This document shows positions 21,380-33,979 of a stretch of 64,000 nucleotides of DNA, piece after piece. Source of the stretch: Datisca glomerata (taxonomy: Eukaryota; Streptophyta; Magnoliopsida; Cucurbitales; Datiscaceae); assembly GCA_003255025.1 (NCBI GenBank), contig QANY01008229.1, positions 28,337-92,336 on the forward strand, given 5' to 3'. Below the pieces are notes generated by a model. The model did not search any database, was not told the origin of the DNA, and saw only the letters and a list, made by a program, of their open reading frames with translations. The translations under genes and the position numbers were made by a program. Numbering within the stretch: position 1 is the first letter of the stretch; each line of letters begins with the position of its first letter.

Positions 21380-24300
21380 AAATATTTTTTTGCCCAACTT
21401 CATTTTTTTCATACTTAGAGTGGTAAAACGAAGTGTTCTTCACTGTATCAGAATTAACCGTATGCGGTAAATCATCTACATCCATGTTTATTAGCATGAG
21501 TGCTCCTCCAGAGAAGGCCTTCTTGACAATGAAAGGTCCTACGTAATTTAGGGTTCACTTTCCCCGGTGATCCTTTTGATATGGGAGTATCTTTTTCAAA
21601 ACCAAGTCTCCTTCTCGGAAACATCGGGGACGCAATTTTTTGTCATATGCGTGCATCATTTTTCTTTGATATAATTGCCCTCTACATAATGCAGCCAATA
21701 TTTTTTCCTCGATGAAATTCAACTGCTCATATAGTGTTTATACCCACTCTGCTTCTTCTAATTTCACCTCCATTAAGAGTCTGAGGGAGGGAATTTTCAC
21801 CTCAATTGGAAGGACCGCTTCCATGCCATATACCAAAGAGAATGGCGTTGCCCCAGTTAATGTGTGGACTGATATGTTATACCCATGTAGAGCAAACGGG
21901 AGCATCTCATACCAATCCTTATAAACCTCCGTCATCTTCTCTACGATCCTTTTTATGTTCTTATTGGCTGCTTCCACTACTCCATTCATTTTTGGACGAT
22001 AAAGAGATGAATCATTATGCTTAATTTTGAATTGCTCATTTAATTCTATCATCTTGTTATATAAATTTGTCCCATTATCTGTGATGATTCTTTCAGGTAG
22101 ACCATATCAACAAATTATTTCCTTTTTAATGAACTTAACAGCCGCACTTCTGGTTACACTCAAATAAGAACTCGCCTCCACCCATTTGGTAAAATAATCT
22201 ATAGAGACCAAAATGAAACGATGTCCGTTAGAGGATTTTAGTGTGATGGGACCAATGACGTTGATGCCCCACATAGAGAACGGTCAAGACGCGGCCATGA
22301 CATGAAAAGGGGATGCGGGTACGTGAATTTTATCCACATAAATTTGACATTTATGACATTTATTGGCGTACTTGATGCAGTCTGATTCTAGAGTTAACCA
22401 ATAATATCATGCTCTCAAGATTTGTTAGGTCATCATATGTCTATTAGCATGAACACCACAAATTCCTTCGTGAACATACTCTATGATTTGATTCGCTTCC
22501 CTTGCATCAACACATCTTAAGAGCACAATACATCAACACATGATTTGACTCGCTTCCCTTGAGAATGTACACTTTGTCGGGTTAAGCTTTAACTGGAACT
22601 TTCTCAACCGTTCAAATAGTTTCTGCAGAGTGATAGTGTGATCTTCCCCTTGATGAGATTTGGCAATCATATCATCAACGTACACTTCGATTTCTTTATG
22701 CATCATATCATGAAATAGTGTTACCATTGCCCGTTGGTAAGTCGCCCCTGCATTCTTTAGACCAAATGGCATAACCTTATAACAAAATGTACCCCACAAA
22801 GTTATAAAAGTCATTTTTTCACGGTTTTCAAGAGCCATTTTGATTTGGTTATACCCCAAAAAATCATCCATGAAAGAGAATGTTGAATGTCCTGCAGTGT
22901 TATCTACTAAGACATCGATATGGGGTAATGGAAAATTATCCTTGGGGCTTGCCCGATTTAAGTCTCTATAATCAACGCACACCCTTACTTTCCCATTTTT
23001 CTTCAGCACTGAGACTATGTTAGCAACTCATTCAGGGTATTTTGCTACTTCTAGAAAATCAGCATCTACTTGCTTTTTAACTTCTTCTTTGATCTATACC
23101 AGCATGTCTGGTTTCATTTTCCGTAATTTTTGTCGCAGTGGTTTGCGTTCGAGCATAAGTGACAATTGATGAACTATGATATCAGTGTCTAGACCTGGCA
23201 TATCTTGGTAAGACCATGCAAAGACGTCAATATACTCTTTGAGTAAGTCAATTAATTCTCGGTGGCTTTGTCTTGTCATAGAAGTTCCGATTTAGACTCT
23301 TTTATCTCTCTCTCCAATCCTAAATTTATCACCTCCGTTAACTTATGATAAGGTTGAGTTATTTTTCCATCCTCTTCTACCATTCTTAACATTTTCGGAG
23401 ATGGTTCAAAATTATCCTCGTCACCTTCATTTGACTCTACGCTAAGAATGGGATTGTCAAAGTTATTGCTTATGCTCTTGTTTTCAAAATCACCGCTCTT
23501 GAACCTGAATCAGATTATTGGATGAAAGGAATGTGAGAAAAGAAAATAAACAATGCATCAGTATGAACAACATTTCAGAAATGGAAAAAGTAAACATAAA
23601 AGGAAGAACAAAAAGAACTATAATTGTATTTATCATTAGCAAAAGGAGATGAAACAAGTTTTTAGATTTTCATTCAAAGACATGACATGAAACAGACGAG
23701 AACATAAGCCCATAACAACGAAATTCCTAAGGCATTGGGTAGAATCATTAGAATTTTGGCATGACACATTACTCTTGAAAATTTTCGAGAAGCACTGGTA
23801 GCTCGGTAACGTCCCAATTGTTAAGCTCATGATCTGAATTGTGTCGAGAAATCAAGTCCTCTATACTTGTACTTGATGATTTTCCCAAGATTGCGGATAT
23901 TGAAAGCTGGGCAATATCATCTTCAAGGTCGTACTACTCTACTATAACCGGTTCTTTGAATGAAATTCTCCCACTTCTGAAGGATTCAGGAATATGGGGT
24001 ATGATCGCCATTTCCATATCGAATTCCCTATTTTTGAGCCTAGCATCCTCTTTTCTTTCTTTTGAGCTTCCACTCTCATTCTATCAGCCTTGGTCGGTCT
24101 ATAGCCAAGCCCAAACCTTTGTTCATTCTTGTCCCACTCGATTAACTTATTTATGCCTTGATGTTTACCCCCGAGTCCTTTGCTTGGCTTGTATCCCTCT
24201 TTTATCATCAACTTTCCCACCATCTGAGATGCTTTTGATAGGTTTGATGTTGGAGCAAGTTTCCCACTAGCAACAAATGTGTTGTTCGCAATCTCAAATG

Positions 24301-24560
24301 ATCGAAATGAGCACTCCAATGCTTCTTATGCCACCTCAACAAATGGCTTGGATACCAGTAAATCTTCTTCCCCATATATACAAATGAGTTTATGATGTAA
24401 GGAAGACGGTACTGCCTTGGCAGAGTGAATCCATGGTCGACCTAAAATGAAACTGTATGCTGGATTTATGTCCATCACTTGGAAAATGATATTGAATAGG
24501 CATGGCCCGGTTCAAATTTGTATCTCTATGTTAAGCATTAATATAGGACTTGAAATTGAT
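21380..24560 (-). pseudogene. Gypsy Gy1 pol remnant with G-patch domain, lacking RNase H
   Basis: Reading the minus strand: protease C-terminal part (ILGRPWIHSAKAVPSSLHH) near 24420-24460; a stop; a G-patch region (GYKPSKGLGGKHQG) in the open frame 24319-23942; an RT open frame 23009-22533 with CVDYRDLNRASPKDNFPLP, SFMDD and YVDDM; then directly the integrase zinc finger (HEGICGVHANRHMM ... CHKCQIY, 22470-22350). The integrase core has Asn instead of the first catalytic Asp (WGINVIGP), while TDNGTN and the Glu region are kept (open frame 22052-21738). G-patch domains are known in Pol of plant Tat/Ogre-type gypsy elements. The element is not autonomous. Confidence 0.85.
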
Positions 24561-24599
24561 GGAAATGACTGATTCTACATAAAGAAATGGAGGGAGAGC

Positions 24600-25300
24600 T
24601 AAAATCAAGACAAATAAATAAAACTAGACAAATTAAAATGAACCCAACATGGACTCAACATTCACCAACATATTCAGGACTTTTAATCGCCTTGATACCC
24701 CTGCTTTCAATATCATGTGAGACAACCAAAGCATAAATGATCAAATTTATATAGAACTCTTTTGCCTTACATAGCAAAGAAATTAACCAACATATTCAGT
24801 ACTTCTACCTAGATTGCTTAAAGAAATTAAATAGAATCTATTGCCTTACATAGCAAAATATAGTATACCACAAATGTGCATTACAACATTGAAGTTCACA
24901 ACCTCTAAAACATGACACTTACCAAAACTTTCCAGATTCAAGATCAAGTTGAGTTCTTGCAAACCACTTTGAGAGTTTAGATTTGCATTGATCGCCACTC
25001 TAAAATCACTATTCCTATGTTACTGACAACAAATATTTTATTTTTTTAAATAATAAAAATAGGAAGAAATTACAGGTTAAAACTTTACCCAAATGCTCAT
25101 TCAACCGTCCAAACACCATCTTCCACACATCCACCATTTATGTTAAACCGAAGAGAAAAACAACATGTAAGTCACAGAAGAAAGGAAAAAAAAAAATACC
25201 CAAAACATGTTTTACAAATTGCATCTCAAGTCAAATACAGCATCTTAAACAAAATGCTCAAAACCCATATATCAATCTATTAAGATTGATTGCAATTAGT
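24600..25300 (-). other. Unassigned DNA with exon-like blocks on the minus strand
   Basis: On the minus strand around 25140-25090 a short open block (MVDVWKMVFGRLNEHLG) ends at a GGTAAAG donor-like site. After AT-rich DNA, TTGTTGTCAG (about 25030) leads into a second open block of some 100 bp (NSDFRVAINANLNSQSG and onward) that ends at GGTAAGTG near 24920. The blocks look like exons of a captured or decayed gene, but I do not recognise the protein. Direct repeats of TGCCTTACATAGCAAA and ACCAACATATTCAG occur around 24660-24860. Confidence 0.35.
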
Positions 25301-25618
25301 TTCTATTAAGATTGCAAGTAGTGTGTCTTTAGACTTCATAAATCTTGTGTTGAGCTACCACTCATTCAGCACCTACCCTTCTATCCTCAACACATTTTCC
25401 GTTTATCTTTTGGAATCTTTGGTAAATCTGTTCGTTGTGATCGTTGTTCTGTAATTTCAAAGGGTCTTTCTTACTTTTGTAACGCATGCAAGATTAAAAT
25501 TCACATTCCATGCGTTCATCTTAGTCTAGAAACAAGTTGGATAAGAAAGGCAGATGGGGAGATGGTACATTTAAGCCATTGGTGCTCATTGACTTTAGAG
25601 GAAGATGTGCATCATTGA
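25301..25618 (+). pseudogene. DC1-domain gene fragment
   Basis: The plus-strand frame from 25301 reads through two in-frame stops and then RLHKSCVELPLIQHLPFYPQ, RCDRCSVISKGLSYFCNACK and HLSHWCSLTLEEDVHH to a stop at 25618. It aligns without gaps of any size to residues about 167-275 of the DC1 gene at 2139, keeping the C-x2-C and H-x2-C spacing. It lacks start and end and has stops at 25307 and 25316, so it is a truncated pseudogene. It abuts copia element C at about 25620. Confidence 0.85.
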
Positions 25619-25619
25619 C

Positions 25620-28600
25620 TTTAGTGGATTTTTAAATATTTAAGTATTTGCATCATACATCATACTTTCGTAAATGATTGAGTATTTATTTACACTGATT
25701 TATTTATTCTTTTCAGTAATCATGTTACTATCTCCACTCTCAATGATCTTAAACGTGAACAAACTTACTGGTGAAAATTACATGGATTGGAAACGTAATC
25801 TTAATATCGTGCTGATGGTAGAAAAGCACAAGTTCTTGCTCACCACCCATTGTCCCCTTGAGCATATTACTGAATCGACTCAAGAGGAAAATGATGTTTA
25901 TGCTTCTTGGTTGCGTTCTGATGAGATCGTCAGGTGTTACATCTTGGCTTCTCTTAGCAATATGTTGCAACAACATCATCATAACATGGGAATTGCCGAT
26001 GAAATGATGTTGAACATCACCTAAATGTTCAGAGATCAGAGTTGTCAAGACAAACAGGCTGCTGCGTGAAACTTCATGAACTGTAGGATGAAACCTGGAA
26101 CTCCTGTCAGAGAGCATATGATGTTGATCATTAGTTATCTAAATGAGATGGAGATCATGGGTGCTGAGGTAGATGGCGAGACACAGGTTGATATGATCCT
26201 TGAGACTCTTCTTGACATTTTTGAGAATTTCAAACTTAATTATTCAATTAATAAGTTTAGGTAATCACTTCTTGAGCTGATAAAGGAAAGTCAAGCTGCT
26301 GAGACCTTATTTCTGAAGTGCAGGAGAAAGATTAGAGATGAAAACTTTACTGAAAGCAACCTTCCACCTCTGACGTAAAAAGTAAACACATGAGAGGTCC
26401 GAAGAAGGCTAAGAAGCAAAACTTGAAAGCTATAAAAGGTAAGGTCACTGCAAAAGTGGACAAATCAAAATACAATTGTCATCATTGTGGAGCCACTGGC
26501 AATTGGAAATGCAACTACCTAGACTATCTCAAGGAGTTGAGATCTAAAGGTATAGTACTTATTACTAAGGCATGTTATGTGACTGACCTTACTTTTTCAT
26601 GGATTGTAGACTCTACAGCCACTAACCATATATGTTGCTCCCTGCAGGGGTTCATGGAAATCAGAAAGCTTGACGAGGGCGGGTTCATCTTCTGTTGGGG
26701 AAATGGAGCACCAGTATCGGTCGTATCTGTTGGAACTATTAAATTGTCATTTGATAACAATTTTATGATTTTACGTTATGTTTATATATCTCAATTTTTT
26801 GGAAGAACCTTATTTCAGTAGCTAATTTAATTAAGCAAGGATTCAATTTAAATTTCATTGATAATGATATTGGTATTTTTAGAAATGATGCTTAATTACT
26901 ACTGCACGTCTGATGAACTATCTGTTTTACGTAAAACTAATAGTTCCAATGATATGTGACACTAAAGTGAATGTTGATTCACAAAGGGATAGTAAAAGAT
27001 TGAAGTTTGACTCAACCGATCTAACCTTTTGTTGCACTTACGTCTTAGCCACATTAGCCTGGAGAGGATTAAAAGACTTGAAAACGATGGTACATTGGAA
27101 TCCTGATCATTAGTTATAGAAGGCAAAATGACCAAGAGACCCTTTTTAGCGAAGGGTGAAAGAGTCGTTCAATGCCTCAAACTCGTACATAGTGATGTAT
27201 GTGGGCCATTGAATATCTAAGCAAGAGGAGGTTGTGAATACTTTGTAACCTTCACTAATGACTACTCACATTTTGGTCATGTTTATCTAATGCGCCAAAA
27301 GTATGAAACCCTTGAAAAGCTCAAAGAGTATAAGGCTATGGTTGAGAAGCAATTAGAGAAACAAATCAAAACACTATGATCTGATCGTATTGGAGAGTAC
27401 TTGCTAGGATTGTTCAAAGACTTTCTTAAAGAATAAGGTATTCTTTCTTAGTTTACAGCACCTGGCACTCCAGAACAGAATTGTGTATTAAAGAGAAGGA
27501 ATCAGACTCTAATGGATATGATTAAATCCATGATGAGTTACTCACCCTCCCAGATTCCTTCTGGAGATATGCCTTGGAAATAGCAGCATACATTCTGAAC
27601 CAAGTTCCATCGAAGACGGTGCCTGGAACGCCATATGAAAAATGGAATGGATGAAAGTCGTCGTTAACCACTTTAGAATATGAAGGTGCCCAAAATGTTC
27701 TGAAAAGGAAGACAGGCAAGTTGGCTAGTTAATCAGAATTATGCATTTTTATAGGATATCCCAAAGGAACGAAGGGGTATGTCTACATTCGTTAGCATGA
27801 ATGAACATTTTCTTGAAAAATACTATATAAGAAGTGTGAAACCGAGAATTACTCTTGTGCTCGAGAAATTATTGAGTGAGATGACACCGACTCCCCAATC
27901 AGGAACTATTTCTGATTCAATAATGGAAAACCATGGCTGGGGCCAGAGTCCATGGAGCCTTGACGTAGTGGGAGGGTTGTGAGACAGTCTGACATGTACA
28001 TGTCTTATGAAGATGCCTTAACAGTAGTCTCAGATAAGGATCATGATGAACTTTTTTCCTACTCACATGCCATATCTAGTCTTGAAGCTAACATGTGACA
28101 AGAAGCCATGAACATTGAGATACATTCGATATACTTAAATGGAGTCTGGAATTGTAGATCCTCCTAAAGGGATAAAACCTGTAGGGTGTAAATGGATCTG
28201 TAAGAAAAAGAGAGTTCTGGATGGAAATGTGGAGACATACAAAGTTATGCTAGTAGCCATGGCTACACCCAAAAAGAAAGTATCGACTATAAGGATACTT
28301 TCTCGCCGGTAGCCGTGCTTAAATCCATATGAATCCTCATGTCCATTATTTCTGCTCTCGATTATGAAATCTGGGAAATGGACGTCAAGACTATTTTTCT
28401 GAATGGCAATCTTGAAGAGCGCATTTATATGGCTCAACCAGACGGGTTCATGGAGAATAGCCAAGAGGACAAGGTTTACGAATTGCTGAAGTCCATTTAT
28501 GGACTTAAGCAAGCGTCACCGTCGTGGAATATTAGATTCGACGAAAATGTCAAGAACTTTGGTTTTGAATAGTTAATGGACGAACCCTGTGTGATTAGCT

Positions 28601-29110
28601 GATACACGAAGGGAAAGTGATTTTTTTAGTCTTGTACGTAGATGTTATTCTACTCATTGGGAATGATGTAGGAAAATTATCTGATGTTAAGATTTCGCTT
28701 GCAAAAGAATTTTGATAGCAAGGATCTTGGAGAAGTTGTCTTTGTTCTAGGTATTCAGATCTTTCGGGATCGAAGAACAGTCAATTGTCATTATCTCAAG
28801 CATCTTATATTGATAAGGTGTTGGGTGGGTCCCTTCAGTATGCAATACTTCAACAAGGGATTTCTTCCTTTCAGGCATGGAGTCAGTCTTTCCAAGGAGC
28901 AGTCTCCCAAGACTCCTTAACATTAGGAAGACATGAGAAAGATTCTTTATGCCTCAACCATAGGAAGTCTCATGTATACGATGCTTTTCACTATGCCAGA
29001 CATTTGCTATATCATAGGTGTGGTGATTCGTTTCCAATCTAATCCCGAAATCGAGCATTAGAATGTCGTCAAGCATATCCTTTAGTAGCCATAGGAAGTC
29101 ACATTAAATG
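25620..29110 (+). mobile_element. Copia element C, internal region only, no LTRs
   Basis: Shares its leader (TTTGCATCATRCATCATAC), gag start and full domain order with element D at 37600-41000, roughly four in five bases by eye. It starts just after the DC1 fragment and stops inside RNase H at about 29110. Neither end has an LTR, so both ends are truncated. Confidence 0.85.
25720..29110 (+). pseudogene. Copia element C gag-pol remnant
   Basis: Gag (MILNVNKLTGENYMDWKRNL from about 25744, stop at 26024, continuing 26076-26264); a degenerate zinc knuckle (CHHCGATGNWKCN, about 26479-26517) with one Cys/His pattern position changed; protease SWIVDSTATNHIC near 26597, where the usual DSG is DST; integrase pieces around 27120-27780; RT with EMDVKTIFLNGN and YGLKQASPSW; and a catalytic box that reads YVDV instead of YVDD at about 28640. 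The truncated RNase H ends near 29110. Many stops, clearly dead. No intact reading frame exceeds about 145 residues. Confidence 0.85.
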
Positions 29111-29640
29111 ACTGTGTCAGGCCTGACATGTCTCGCTTGAAACACGCCACAACCAGCTGGTGTGCTTATGCACAACATAGCAGGCAGGGCAATTGCCTTG
29201 CCTTCAATTTTAGTTATTTTTTATTATTTAATTTCAAAATTTTAATTATATTTTTTATTAATTTAATTATTTTATTTAGTTAATTTTAGATTTGTTTGAT
29301 ATAAATTAAATTCTCATTTTATGTATATCGTAACTTTTAAAAAATATTTATGAATGATTGATAAATTGAATGGGTGCCAATCTATTTAAGATGTACTTAA
29401 TTTATTATGATACAATTATAAAAAAAACCATAAAAATTTGTAGGTTTCTACTTGTAAGTTGTAATTGCTGGTCGTCGGGCTCGTGCGTGGCAGAAGCGTG
29501 GAGGTGCGAGGCTTTTTAAAAATTTGAACTTTTAATAAAAATAAATATTTTAATAAAAAAAAACTTGCGCAATGCCACGATAATCAAATAAAAATTTTTA
29601 TTGAATACTCTTTTTTAATCAGTCGGGATCCATTATATAT
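29111..29640. other. Unassigned DNA, AT-rich with a GC-rich patch
   Basis: Starts with a GC-richer 120 bp (GCCACAACCAGCTGGTGTGC region), then AT-rich DNA, then another GC-richer patch near 29470-29515. No coding similarity recognised. Confidence 0.4.
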
Positions 29641-30083
29641 TTATAAGTTAAATCAACAACATACAATGTTAGGATCATATATCTACTGTAATTGTGTACA
29701 AGTGCAATGCCACATGGCACTGTAGTGTGTCGTGAGCCAGCACAGTGCCTCACGACACCATTGTAGTGCCATGTGACACTACAGTGTTGCACACTCACTA
29801 TTGTAGTGCCACGTGGCACCATAGTAATGTATGTCAATTTCTGATACTCTATCAGTGATTGATACGTGGCAATTACTACGAATTAAATACTTATTTTAAT
29901 CAAATAATTATCTAAATATCAGTTAATTCAAAATTAACATATATGATTATCCCTAGCAACTAACTTATCTTTTATTTCACAAATAAGAGATTTAGTTGAT
30001 TTAAATTATTATCTAATAATAATTTAATTATCTAATTTCACAAATTAGATATTCTATCTCACTTATCGATAATAAAAAATCGA

Positions 30084-30128
<45 letters not shown>

Positions 30129-30636
30129 CAAAAATTATATTTAAATATATAAATAATTCAATTAATTAATCACACATAATTATCTCATAATTATATACTT
30201 GCTCCAGAATAAAAATTTATTTTACAAGTCAGTCATTTTCTCATGTCCTGAAATATTCACACCCTAAATAGCGTGGCATAGAGGTGACTTGAGGATCATG
30301 AACCTACAATCCTAAGCTCCAATAAATCATATTATTAATTAAACTCTTTAATTAAATAATCTTATTGATTAATTTCATTATTACTCCACTATAAATATGA
30401 AATTGGACTCTTAGAGATTATAGAATGTATTTATAGAGTATTCTCATATAGTCCACTGACATAATCATTTCATATAATTCTGTTATCCAATTATTGGTTC
30501 GTAATTTAGAACTAGTCAAAATTACCATTTTACCCTTCTAAGCACATATTGATCTGTAAGTACCATTAATCCACTAGTGAATGGCTAATTATAATTTTAT
30601 TAAAAATTTGAGCTCGATAACCATTCAGTTTCAATT
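29640..30636 (-). repeat. Inverted LTR fragment of the element-B family
   Basis: Reverse complement of roughly 31268-32250. It includes the TGCCA/TGGCA palindrome cluster (29700-29840), a long (TA)n run (30090-30126) and the AAAATTACCATTTTACCCTT block. It lacks the LTR start and meets the forward LTR head to head at about 30636. Confidence 0.85.
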
Positions 30637-32877
30637 GGAGGTTGTGCCATCAAATCATGTGTATTGACATCTTGTTATGAAATTTAATGAGGATTACATT
30701 TTTCTTATAATTGTTCTTTTAAATTATTGTTAAATAATTTATATAAATATCTGAAAATTCCATATTCATTAATGTTATTATGATCTTGTATAGTACGAGA
30801 GGATTAAGATCATAGATAATGAATAAAATTGTCAGAAACATATTAAAGTATGGAATCTTTAATGAATAATTGCTAGTATGGTTTCTAAGCATTATGAATG
30901 CGTGTGATCTAGATCCAGATCATTGATGTGGATAGGCATCTTAGTGAAGGTACTTTATATAATAAGATTATATATGGCTGGACCGATGTGAATTAATATC
31001 TTTATCAACGTGCCGTTTATCATAAAGATTTAATTCACATCAATTTGATGATTATATGTAGATCAGTCTGTATCCTGAGTATTCATGAACTCCTAGACAT
31101 GTCTACTGGATATTCTGATTCACTCTTTAAGGTTTCTTTGTAAAATAGACTAGTGACTTTTATTTTGGAGATTCAGTGATATGGATGGCTGGGAACATGA
31201 TCTTACAAGATTTGGAATGCAAGTAATCCTAACGAATCGTATATTGGTTCTCTGAAGTGTTAATTCTGAAACTAAATGGTTATTGAGCTTAAGTTTTTAA
31301 TACGATTATAAATTAGCCGTTCACTATTGGATTAATGGTACTTAAAGATCAAAATGTGATTAGAAAGGTAAAATGGTAATGTTGAGCAATTCTAATTTAT
31401 GAACCAATAATCGAATGACAGTACTACATAAAATGATTATATCAGTAGACCACATGAGAATAGTCTGTAAATATAATCTATAATCTCTAAGAGTGCAACC
31501 CATATTTATAGTGGAGTAATCATAAAATTAATAAATAAGTTTATTTAGTTAAAAAGTTTAATTATTAATCTAGTCTATTAGAACTTAGGATTGTGTCCAT
31601 GGTCCCCAAGTCACCTCTATAATATGCGGTCTAGGGTGTGAATATTTCAGGACATGAGAAAATGACTTACTTGCAAAGGAATTTTTATTTTGGTACAAGT
31701 GCATAATTATGAGATAATTATGTGTGATTAATTAATTAAAAATTACTTAATTAAATTATTTATATATATAAATATAATTTTTTGAAAATCATATATAAAT
31801 AAATAATTATGAATTATTTTTTCTAATTATCAATAAGTGAGACAACATATCTAATTTATGAAATTAGATAATGAAATTATTATTATTATATAATAATTTG
31901 GATCAACTAATCTGTTATTTGTGAAATAACAGATAATCTAATTGATATGGATAATTAGATATGTTAATTTTGAATTAACTAATATCTAGATATTTATTTG
32001 ACTAAAATAAATATTTAATTTGCACTAATTGTCACGTGTCAATCACTGATTGGGTATCAGACATTGACATGCATTACTATAGTGCCACGAGGCACTACAT
32101 TACTGAGGGTGCAACATCGTAGTTCCACATGGCACTATAATGGTATCGTGAGGCACTGTGCTGCCTCATGGCACACTGCAATGCCAAGTGGCACTACAGT
32201 TATGCACCATTATACAGTGGATGCCATTGTATTGGGTAATTTAAAATTAAATATTAATTTTTAATTTTAATTATCCGTAAATATCTTATACACCATTATC
32301 AAGAAAGATATACAAATATTATTCTGATCGCATCAATCAGATAAATTCAGTTGAATCAGTTCCTGAGTTGGTCAATCAGAGAATTGGGTTGAGAACACAA
32401 TTGCTCAGAGTGATTTTTCTCTACGATTAATAGTTAATCAAATCTAAAAAAGAATATTCATCGTGTTCTTTTATAGAATCGTCTCACAATAGTCCTTCTG
32501 AGTAAATCTGTAAATCTCATATGTTGAGCATATCTAGAGATAAAAAAATGTCTTATCATATTCTATGTGCCCACACACGTTCTAGTGCATTGAAAATTGA
32601 TTTGAAAGATCTTAGTGTGGATCTCGGAGTCTACTGATCAATAAAACAGTTTCGTGGTGCGGAGGATCGATCGGTTTTGCAAGGACGCTTGATTTAGACT
32701 ACAAGAGGTATATGATTCCTAACTTTCTATGTTGTAGATTTAATATATAAATATATAATGGATCTTGATTGAAAAGAGTTTTCAATAAAAGTTTTTATTT
32801 ATAGAAATCGTTGTGTTGCGCTTGTTTTTCTTTCTATCGAAAAAGATTCATCTTTATTAAAAGAAAAGTTTTCCAAC
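30637..32877 (+). repeat. Most complete LTR of the element-B family (solo or orphan LTR)
   Basis: The start (TTGGAGGTTGTGCC) is a diverged form of TGTTGGGGGTTATGCC and the end is TTTTCCAACA at 32877. Similar to 15468-16873 and to the inverted copy at 29640-30636. No internal coding region follows; LINE sequence starts at about 32950. It supplies the length of the intact LTR, about 2.2 kb. Confidence 0.8.
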
Positions 32878-32949
32878 AATTGCAACAACTAATGATCCTC
32901 CAACAACTCAATCAATGGAGTTCTTAACCAGTTGTCTAGCCAAAATTAA

Positions 32950-33300
32950 AGTTTGGACTGATGACTAATCAACCACCTAGACTTGAACATCGAAGGAGCA
33001 TAATGAGATTTTAGCCAAGCCAAACAGAAGATGAGACATGTCATGATCTTGGTATTCGATAGAGTAATGGGCCCAAAGATAAGCAAAAAACAAAGAATCC
33101 TCACTCAACAACCTCCAAGTGAGTTTTTTATAATGCCTTGTCAAGAATGCAAAGATCTTTAATACCATGACTACCCTTCACTTTTACCTTGCAACAAAAC
33201 TTTCTAGGCCAGTTAAATAGGTTTATGAGTATCGACTAAACTTGTCTAAGAAAATTTTATAATAGCAACATTTAAGCTCTTTAAAGTTCAAAAGAGAAGA
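32950..33300 (-). pseudogene. LINE C-terminal fragment, minus strand (copy 1)
   Basis: The minus-strand frame 33168-32977 reads KKLTWRLLSEDSLFFAYLWA and EYQDHDMSHLLFGLAKI, matching the region just before the zf-RVT domain in plant LINE Pol. The flanking non-coding part is duplicated at 33440-33720. Confidence 0.65.
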
Positions 33301-33439
33301 ATGCCAATTATAAACTTAAAGTAATTTAAAAATGAACCTTATTTAGAAGGACCTGTGGATACCTAGACCGAATCATTTTAAAATCCTATCTCCTCTCTTT
33401 CCTAATCTCAATGAGGTTAGGGACCTCATTGATGACCAC

Positions 33440-33720
33440 CATAGATGGAATATGAACCTGCTCAACAACCTCCAAGTGAGCTTTTTATAGTGCTTTGTCG
33501 AGAATGCAAAGATCTTTAATGCTAAAACTACCCTCCCCTCTTAGCTTGCAACAAGACTTTCTAGGCCACTTAAACAAGTTTATGAATATAGATTGAATCC
33601 ATCTAAAAGAAATTTTTAATACCAAGATTTAAGCTCTTCAAAGTTCAAAAGAGAAGAATATCAACTATGAACTTAAAATAATTTAGAAATGGACCTTAAG
33701 TCGCTTAGTAGTATGAAAAA
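33440..33720 (-). pseudogene. LINE C-terminal fragment, minus strand (copy 2)
   Basis: CAACCTCCAAGTGAGCTTTT through TTCAAAAGAGAAGAAT repeats 33108-33305 in the same orientation with point changes. The direct repeats are about 360 bp apart. It is either a local duplication or two independent fragments of one LINE family. Confidence 0.6.
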
Positions 33721-33979
33721 AGAAGTTATTCCTAAGGTTAAGCCCTAGTTTTTTTTTCGCCCGCTACCCGAAAGGATGATGACCAACTACTTTATATAGG
33801 AACGCATTAGCTATCCGATATCTGGTTGGGTAGTAAGGCTTGAACAAGGGCAATCACTCATTCTTAAAACCAACATTCTTAAGAACAAATAGGCCGGCAG
33901 AAAATGGGCGTCCAGCTTAAATTTGGCAATACAAAAGAAAACATAGAGGTCGATCAAAAATCATTAATCTAGTTCCTAT

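Larger units (their letters stand above)
20100..24600 (-). mobile_element. Ty3/gypsy element Gy1 (Tat/Ogre-like), minus strand, truncated
   Basis: Minus-strand order from high to low coordinates is protease remnant, G-patch domain, RT, integrase, C-terminus, polypurine tract, LTR. The gag half and the 5' LTR are missing beyond about 24600. RNase H is absent between RT and integrase. Confidence 0.85.

Noticed and set aside
23839..24270. 143-residue plus-strand frame
   Set aside because: It is antisense to the G-patch region of the minus-strand gypsy element, which has the recognisable domain.
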